Virus record (IMG/VR): IMGVR_UViG_3300025872_000285 | Location: 1 to 25,062 of that record | Length of the DNA: 25,062 nt | DNA from: a virus | Strand: one strand, 5' to 3' | In this document: one piece after another, positions 21,135-25,062 of the stretch | How the letters are laid out: each line of letters opens with the position of its first letter | Numbering within the stretch: the stretch's first letter is position 1 | Notes under the pieces: generated by a model | The model's database searches: none | Told to the model about the DNA's origin: nothing | The model's input: the letters and a program-made list of their open reading frames with translations, nothing else | Position numbers and translations under genes: made by a program

Positions 21135-21539
21135 ATGGACTTAGCGGAGTGGACGGAGAATGCGTTGTGTCGGGGCTTTGCGCCTGACCCTTGGTACCCT
21201 CCGCTAGAGTCCCCTACCCCGAATGACTACTACGCAGTAGCCCGTGAGGTCTGTAACCGTTGCCCAGCATGGCGCTCATGCTTGGACTATAGTTACAGTA
21301 ACAAAGACGATGAAAAATACGGTATGTGGGGTGGACTAACTCCACAAGAGAGGAATGGGAAAAAGACGGCTCTGCGTCCGCATGGCACGATCACCCGCTA
21401 TCGTCAAGGGTGCGCCTGCGCTAAGTGCTCGGGAGCCGACAACGCCAAACGACCATACATTGATCTCTCGGTCTACCCAAGGGTTGGTCAGCCAGTCAAC
21501 ATTGACGAACTGAAATACCAAATCCTCCCGAACAGGTAG
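21135..21539 (+). CDS. WhiB-family Fe-S regulator with extra C-terminal cysteine module
   Basis: 134 residues; ATG 21135 follows the previous stop by one base, with GGGAGA upstream. It has the four WhiB cysteines at the standard spacing (C12, C40, C43, C49: C-x27-C-x2-C-x5-C) and the signature YGMWGGLTPQER at 62-73, which contacts sigma factor A in host WhiB proteins. After it come HGTITRYRQGCACAKCSGAD (about 83-102), a small cysteine module often seen in phage proteins, and a polar tail. WhiB proteins hold a 4Fe-4S cluster and control transcription; phage WhiB (TM4 gp49) is known to interfere with host WhiB2. Target genes here are unknown. Confidence 0.92.
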   Translation: MDLAEWTENALCRGFAPDPWYPPLESPTPNDYYAVAREVCNRCPAWRSCLDYSYSNKDDEKYGMWGGLTPQERNGKKTALRPHGTITRYRQGCACAKCSGADNAKRPYIDLSVYPRVGQPVNIDELKYQILPNR

Positions 21540-21548
21540 CCCGAGGAA

Positions 21549-21606
21549 GAGCGGGGAACCATCCCCGCTCCCGTGAGAGCACACGACTATCCCTTCCGGT
21601 GTGCTC
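21549..21606 (+). promoter_or_regulatory. Two successive hairpins upstream of the lipoprotein gene
   Basis: Hairpin 1: arms 21549-21557 and 21562-21570, a perfect 9-bp G+C-rich stem with loop ACCA. Hairpin 2: arms 21577-21584 and 21599-21606, a perfect 8-bp stem with a 14-base loop. The strong ribosome site AAGGAGG (21614-21620) follows eight bases later. No T-run follows either stem, so the pair looks like an mRNA processing, stability or attenuation element between WhiB and the lipoprotein gene. Confidence 0.55.
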
Positions 21607-21628
21607 CCCAACTAAGGAGGGTAAACCC

Positions 21629-22156
21629 TTGAAATTAACCACCCTGTCAATCATTGCCCTGACGGCTCTAACCACCGCCTGCGGGGTCTCGGAGGCTCCA
21701 ACGCCTCCGACCACAACCACACCACCCCGAGTGACCGTGGTGATCACACCACCCCCGACGACGACCACTACGGTCGCCCCAACTACGACGCTTTCTCCCG
21801 AAGAGATCGCCTACCTAGAGACCCAAGCCGCTTGGCAGGCTCAAGTAGACACGATGGCGTTGGCTCACCCACGGTGCGCCGAATGGCTTCCGCTGTTGCT
21901 GGAGGTCGGCGGGAAGATTGAGGACTGGCCCATTTGGAGCCGTGTGCTGTGGACTGAATCACGGTGCATTGACGGGCTGGAGGGCAACGGTTCCCTTGGT
22001 CTCGCCCAAATCCAGTGGTCGGTTCACGACGAGTGGGCGATGTCCATGGGTATCACCCGAGAAATGATCCTGACAGCCCGATACAACCTGACGTTCGCCG
22101 TGCGTCTACAGGAGGCATCCGGCTGGTCGCCGTGGAGATACCTGAATCTTCCGTAA
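21629..22156 (+). CDS. Lipoprotein lytic transglycosylase/lysozyme-like enzyme
   Basis: The TTG at 21629 is chosen because AAGGAGG lies eight bases upstream and because it gives a clean signal peptide (MKLTTLSIIALTALTTAC18). The cysteine is followed by Gly and a disordered Thr/Pro linker (PTTTTTVAPTTT), as in actinobacterial lipoproteins. The -3 residue of the lipobox is Thr rather than Leu. Residues 60-175 form a lysozyme-like transglycosylase domain: WTESRC with the likely catalytic E110, GSLGLAQIQ, and the closing helix with YNLTFAVRLQEASGWSPWRY. It would cut peptidoglycan on the outer side of the membrane. As a lipid-anchored cell-wall enzyme it might serve lysis, superinfection control or virion entry. 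Confidence 0.85.
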   Translation: MKLTTLSIIALTALTTACGVSEAPTPPTTTTPPRVTVVITPPPTTTTTVAPTTTLSPEEIAYLETQAAWQAQVDTMALAHPRCAEWLPLLLEVGGKIEDWPIWSRVLWTESRCIDGLEGNGSLGLAQIQWSVHDEWAMSMGITREMILTARYNLTFAVRLQEASGWSPWRYLNLP

Positions 22157-22167
22157 CTCCGTACTAG

Positions 22168-22194
22168 AGTGGTGTCCCGTAACGGGACACCACT
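22168..22194. repeat. 12-bp perfect inverted repeat before the glycosyltransferase gene
   Basis: Arms 22168-22179 and 22183-22194 pair perfectly around TAA. It lies in the 51-base gap after the lipoprotein stop; the ribosome site GAGGAG begins three bases after it. No T-run follows. It is a strong RNA hairpin that could limit read-through, protect the mRNA or control access to the ribosome site; as DNA it could be an operator. Confidence 0.75.
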
Positions 22195-22207
22195 GTGAGG
22201 AGTTGTT

Positions 22208-23293
22208 ATGAAGGTAGGAGTAGCATCCGGCGACTGGATTCATCCCGACCGTGTTGACGACGGGCTAGAGAAATGGGGTGGCTCGGGCTGGGCTCGTGTC
22301 GCCCAATACCTCCCCCACCTGACGGGCATGGAGTTCATCACGGGAACCCTTATCTTTGACCCCAAGCACGGGTCTTTCCAAATCCGCAGTGCCGATGAAG
22401 CCATCCATGACATTGATGTGGTTTGGATGCAACGCCTCATGCACTCAGGTGCGTCAACCAACATGAAAATCTCCCGCTCCATGGGGCAGATCATTATCAA
22501 CGACCTAGACGACTGGTACTGGGGTCTGTCGGCAAGTAACAATGCCTTCCTGAACACGCACCCCAAGTACAGCCCCGAGATCAACATCAACCATTACCGA
22601 TCAATCCTCGCTCAGTCTGATGTTGTCACGGTGAGCACTCCCTACCTCGCTGACCGAGTCAAATCATGGGTTACCAAGTGCCCGATCTTGGTTATTCCAA
22701 ACTACGTTGATACCCAGCGCTTCACCAAGCATGAGCACACCGACACGGATGTTCCCCTCGTTGGGTGGGCGGGAAGCACGGGTCACCGCAGTAACGATCT
22801 TGAGACCATTGCCGGTGTCATTCGCCCGATGGTCAATGCAGGTTCCATCAAGTTTCATCACACTGGGGCGCACCCGTCCATGAAGAGCGTGGCATCGCTG
22901 GTGGGTCTCCGTGACGATCAGGTGTCCACACTCCCGCTGACTGACCACCTGACTTATCCGTCTTATCTCAAGTTTGATGTTGGTGTTGTCCCGCTGAACA
23001 ACATTCCATTCAACCGAGCGAAGTCCGACATCAAAGGTCTTGAGTACAGCGCAAGTGGTATTCCGTTCGTGGCGCAGAACTTAGATGCGTACATTGACCT
23101 CCAGCGTTCGCTCGGTATTGGTCGTGTCGCCAAGCGTCCCACGGATTGGATTCGCCACTTGAATGCGCTACGCTCTCCCCATGTTCGTCGTGAGGAGGGG
23201 GAAGCCTGCTACGAAGCGGTGCAACACCGAGACATCAAATACGGCGTGCAGATACATCAGCAACTGTTTGACCAATGCAGGAGACCACAGTGA
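22208..23293 (+). CDS. GT4-like glycosyltransferase
   Basis: 361 residues; ATG 22208 follows GAGGAGTTGTT. It has the two-domain GT-B layout: an N-terminal half with IDVVWMQRLMHS, INDLDDWYW and SDVVTVSTPYLADRV, then a C-terminal half with LVIPNYVDTQRF, PLVGWAGSTGHRSNDLE and the donor-site signature DVGVVPL then NRAKSDIKGLEYSASGIPFV. The family transfers sugars from nucleotide donors; acceptor and sugar cannot be read. No signal or membrane segment is seen, so it acts in the cytoplasm. Phages use such enzymes to modify DNA, virion proteins or host surface glycans; beside a cell-wall enzyme, envelope modification is plausible. Confidence 0.88.
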   Translation: MKVGVASGDWIHPDRVDDGLEKWGGSGWARVAQYLPHLTGMEFITGTLIFDPKHGSFQIRSADEAIHDIDVVWMQRLMHSGASTNMKISRSMGQIIINDLDDWYWGLSASNNAFLNTHPKYSPEININHYRSILAQSDVVTVSTPYLADRVKSWVTKCPILVIPNYVDTQRFTKHEHTDTDVPLVGWAGSTGHRSNDLETIAGVIRPMVNAGSIKFHHTGAHPSMKSVASLVGLRDDQVSTLPLTDHLTYPSYLKFDVGVVPLNNIPFNRAKSDIKGLEYSASGIPFVAQNLDAYIDLQRSLGIGRVAKRPTDWIRHLNALRSPHVRREEGEACYEAVQHRDIKYGVQIHQQLFDQCRRPQ

Positions 23294-23691
23294 TTATCGG
23301 AATGATTGACCTACCATCGCTCGCTTTCCCCGACAAAGACTCATCATGGAGAGACCTAGCCTCGTGCAAGGGCTCTGATCTCAACAAGTTCTTTCGGGAG
23401 CGAGGTGACTCGGGCTATCCCGCAGAGCGCATCATGTGCGCCCTCTGCCCCGTGCGAAACAACTGCTTGGACTTTGCTCTTGCGAACCACATCCAGCACG
23501 GTTTCTTTGGCGGGTTCTCAAAGGATGAGCGCCAGCAGATTGACGCCGGAAGATTGTCACGAGAGATCACGATGACTCAACTGGTCAAAGACCTTCGCAA
23601 GTTGAAGCACAAGAACCCAGTGCGGAAAGCATCCGTGTTGTTTGCGAAGAGCGAAACCGAGATTCACAAGATGCTGTCCGAGGGCAGATAA
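23290..23691 (+). CDS. Second WhiB-family Fe-S regulator
   Basis: The start is the GTG at 23290, overlapping the glycosyltransferase stop (GTGA) with AGGAG six bases before it; ATG 23275 is an alternative without such a site. It has 133 residues. WhiB cysteines are C26, C50, C53 and C59 (C-x23-C-x2-C-x5-C), with SWRDLASCKGSDLNKFFRE at the start and the turn GFFGGFSKDER at 71-81. The basic helical C-terminus (LVKDLRKLKHKNPVRKASVL) could bind DNA. The first cysteine gap is shorter than in the WhiB at 21135 and the glycine turn differs, so the two are probably not recent duplicates. It ends the rightward array before a terminator. Confidence 0.9.
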   Translation: MIIGMIDLPSLAFPDKDSSWRDLASCKGSDLNKFFRERGDSGYPAERIMCALCPVRNNCLDFALANHIQHGFFGGFSKDERQQIDAGRLSREITMTQLVKDLRKLKHKNPVRKASVLFAKSETEIHKMLSEGR

Positions 23692-23697
23692 CAAAAA

Positions 23698-23744
23698 AAA
23701 GACCCCCCTCCCGCAACCGCACTGGTTACGAGAGGGGGGTCTTT
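23698..23744. terminator. Bidirectional rho-independent terminator
   Basis: A 13-bp perfect stem (23698-23710 with 23732-23744) whose core is six C/G pairs, with a 21-base loop that contains a further small AACC/GGTT stem. On the minus strand the stem is followed by eight T residues (A-run 23693-23700), a strong terminator for the leftward operon. On the plus strand the 3' arm ends TCTTT, giving a moderate terminator for the rightward array. It sits between the convergent genes ending at 23691 and 23752. Confidence 0.92.
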
Positions 23745-23751
23745 CTATGTC

Positions 23752-23934
23752 TCAGAGTGTCTCACACGCCGTCAGCACAGCGAGAAGGTGTTGCCGGTCA
23801 TCATCCGAGAGACCGTTGCTGTTCACCAAGTCGTAGGCGAGTACGACAAGAGCGTTGAGGTCTTCCTCAGCCTGAGTAAGACCAAGGGTCAAAGCCTCAA
23901 GGTAAGCCTGCCTCATGGTCTCATGGTCAGTCAT
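23752..23934 (-). CDS. Small helical protein, 60 aa
   Basis: The ATG at 23934 overlaps the previous gene by eight bases, with GAGGAAG nine bases upstream; a TTG one codon earlier is less likely. The protein is acidic and helical: TMRQAYLEALTLGLTQAEED, then LNALVVLAYDLVNSNG and DRQHLLAVLTACETL. It is the last gene of the leftward operon before the terminator. Function unknown. Confidence 0.7.
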   Translation of the reverse strand: MTDHETMRQAYLEALTLGLTQAEEDLNALVVLAYDLVNSNGLSDDDRQHLLAVLTACETL

Positions 23935-24196
23935 CAAAGTGCTCTTCCTCGTGTATCTCCAGCAGTGCTTCCGACTTCAACTCTTTCCCACACCACACGC
24001 AGGTATGACTCGGGAACTTCAGACGATCAGAGATGGGTTCTTTCGGCATCGCTTGCCACGAGTTTGGGTCAGGGCGAAACGAGGGGTCGCTTTGCTGATA
24101 CTGGTTAGTGCTCAGGGCGAACCCCCGTTCCTGCTTGGACATCCACTTCAGAAGATGAGCCAATGACTCTTCGTGCGACTCGCTTTCGTATTCCAT
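23927..24196 (-). CDS. C2H2 zinc-finger protein, 89 aa
   Basis: Start ATG 24196, five bases after the upstream stop; ATG 24214, overlapping the upstream gene, is an alternative adding six residues. Neither has a clear ribosome site, so translation is probably coupled. The acidic helical N-terminus (ESHEESLAHLLKWMSKQE) is followed by a polar spacer and a classic single C2H2 finger near the end: C66, C69, H82, H86 (C-x2-C-x12-H-x3-H). Single-finger phage proteins often bind DNA or protein partners. Function unknown. Confidence 0.78.
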   Translation of the reverse strand: MEYESESHEESLAHLLKWMSKQERGFALSTNQYQQSDPSFRPDPNSWQAMPKEPISDRLKFPSHTCVWCGKELKSEALLEIHEEEHFDD

Positions 24197-24201
24197 GGTG
24201 A

Positions 24202-24618
24202 TCACACTACCCATTTGTACGGCAAATCGGGGGACACATCAGGCCATACGAGCCCGTAGTGCTCGGGGAGTTTGCGGATGAGGTTGGAGCGATGAGAAAC
24301 GATGACCTCGTCGTCGTACAGGAACTCCGGAACGCTGTCGCTGATTGTTCGCAATCCGAGCGCCCTGACCTTGTCAGCGACGGTGTCTTTGTAGCCGAGG
24401 CTCACCCAGTGTTCACACATGGCAAGGGTGTACTGAGCCAGTACATCGGCGTACCCAGCCCACATCTTGACAGCGGGGTGACTGCGCCAGCCTTTGCTAC
24501 GACCCGTCAGAGTGTTGAGAATCTGAAGACCCTCCACACGCTGTTTACCGAGGCGCTGGCGGTCAAGCACCGTGGCATTGGCACGGAAGTCGTCGCCGTA
24601 CGGAATGAATGTTTGCAT
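24202..24618 (-). CDS. MSMEG_6728-like / pyrimidine-dimer glycosylase-type protein
   Basis: ATG 24618 is preceded by AAGGAG; the longer open frame to 24840 is out-of-frame read-through. It has 138 residues. The signature is that of the actinobacterial MSMEG_6728 family related to T4 endonuclease V: MQTFIPYGDDF at the start, then VLDRQRLGKQRVEGLQIL at 17-34, HPAVKMWAGY near 50-60, HRSNLIRKLPEHYG near 110-123, and DLPYKWVV at the end. The T4 enzyme uses its N-terminal Thr; here residue 2 is Gln and residue 3 is Thr. A role in UV damage repair is inferred from the family; the family's activity itself is little studied, as far as I know. Confidence 0.82.
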   Translation of the reverse strand: MQTFIPYGDDFRANATVLDRQRLGKQRVEGLQILNTLTGRSKGWRSHPAVKMWAGYADVLAQYTLAMCEHWVSLGYKDTVADKVRALGLRTISDSVPEFLYDDEVIVSHRSNLIRKLPEHYGLVWPDVSPDLPYKWVV

Positions 24619-24640
24619 GGTTCTCCTTGTAGTTGGTTGG

Positions 24641-24946
24641 TTACCAGTCTTCGTCTGTGTCTTCGTATCCACTGAAGTTGTCGTCATCTTCGCCGTATTC
24701 ATCATTGAATCGTGAGAGTTCCTCTTCCTCGTAGAAGACGACTGCGTCGTCCCACTCATAGAAGAAGTTGGGGTCGCCAATCTGTGAGTTATGCGCCTCA
24801 ATGATCTCGTAGCACGCCCCGTCAATCCCGTCTTTGACAAGGGAGACGTAATCGTTGGGGTCGTCAGGATTGATGACTCGGAGATTCACCTTGTCCGAAT
24901 CCGGCATGGGGCGAATCATGTAGTTGGGGATGAACTTGGATGTCAT
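24641..24946 (-). CDS. Acidic hypothetical protein, 101 aa
   Basis: ATG 24946 overlaps the stop of the gene upstream (CCATGA); the longer frame to 24976 lies within that gene. AGGAG sits 13 bases before the ATG, a long spacing. The N-terminal half looks ordered with strands (KVNLRVINPDDPNDYVSLVK, then ACYEIIEAHNS); the C-terminal half is very acidic (EEEELSRFNDEYGEDDDNF). It could be a DNA-mimic or partner-binding protein. Family not recognised. Confidence 0.75.
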   Translation of the reverse strand: MTSKFIPNYMIRPMPDSDKVNLRVINPDDPNDYVSLVKDGIDGACYEIIEAHNSQIGDPNFFYEWDDAVVFYEEEELSRFNDEYGEDDDNFSGYEDTDEDW

Positions 24947-25062
24947 GGGTTGATGCGGTACTCCTGATCGGGGCACAAGTAAGTAAGTGCCGAGGTAAGA
25001 ATGTTTATTTCAAGGCGAATCTCATCAGCGGTTTCTGCGCCTTCGTTGATGGATTGCGTGAT
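24943..25062 (-). CDS. Partial CDS, C-terminus only
   Basis: A minus-strand frame is open from the window edge to the TGA at 24945-24943. The last 39 residues read ITQSINEGAETADEIRLEIN, then ILTSALTYLCPDQEYRINP. Support comes from the ATGA overlap with the next gene of the leftward operon. It is helical and too short to assign. Confidence 0.6.
   Translation of the reverse strand: MTQSINEGAETADEIRLEINILTSALTYLCPDQEYRINP

Noticed and set aside
24619-24840. N-terminal extension of the glycosylase-like protein
   Set aside because: The extension is Ser/Thr/Arg-rich out-of-frame reading of the upstream acidic gene; ATG 24618 has AAGGAG and gives the family start MQTF.
1-25062. tRNA genes, integrase, attachment sites, insertion sequences
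   Set aside because: Intergenic gaps are too short and show no cloverleaf or CCA-ended stems; no recombinase or transposase motif was found. Lysogeny genes could still lie outside the window.

Overview
The window reads as part of a tailed-phage genome, or a very phage-like element, that infects an actinobacterium. Genes are tightly packed, with stop/start overlaps of the ATGA, GTGA and TAATG type at most junctions. It carries a complete phage replication set and two WhiB-type iron-sulfur regulators, a family essentially confined to Actinomycetota and their phages. It also has a pyrimidine-dimer glycosylase-like protein of an actinobacterial type, many TTG/GTG starts and moderate G+C by eye. 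No terminase, portal, capsid or tail gene is recognisable, so the virion genes probably lie outside. No tRNA, rRNA, CRISPR array, integrase or insertion sequence was seen. No stretch over 300 bases lacks a gene; the longest gap is about 200 bases (357-556).

Layout. A leftward Dps-like ferritin (1-356, cut by the window edge) is separated by a repeat-rich divergent control region from one long rightward array (557-23691). The array starts with replication: a winged-helix initiator with a likely origin inside its own gene, helicase loader, DnaB-type helicase, short DnaG-type primase, several small DNA-binding or zinc proteins, a putative ssDNA-binding protein and a family A DNA polymerase with 3'-5' exonuclease. 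Recombination follows (9.9-13.9 kb): RecA, two small PD-(D/E)XK nucleases and a Cas4/RecB-like Fe-S nuclease. Next comes a SpoVS/Alba-like protein and ten consecutive genes for basic, proline-rich, mostly disordered proteins (14.2-18.5 kb), which I cannot assign. Then come a cysteine-paired protein, a HAD-like protein lacking its nucleophile and a TGT/DpdA-like barrel (18.5-20.9 kb).

The rightward array ends with a small unknown gene, WhiB, a lipoprotein lytic transglycosylase, a glycosyltransferase and a second WhiB (20.9-23.7 kb); this looks like a host-interaction cassette. A strong bidirectional terminator (23698-23744) separates it from a leftward operon (25062 to 23752) with an acidic protein, the glycosylase-like protein, a C2H2 zinc-finger protein and a small helical protein.

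How the parts may work together. The initiator would bind the three GGGGTCA-N4-TGACCCC dyads inside its own gene, open the neighbouring A+T-rich segment and recruit loader, helicase and primase. Polymerase, SSB, RecA and the nucleases then replicate and recombine phage DNA. Dps and the glycosylase-like protein may protect or repair it, and the WhiB proteins may reprogram host transcription while the lipoprotein enzyme and glycosyltransferase act on the cell envelope. All functions are read from sequence motifs without database searches.
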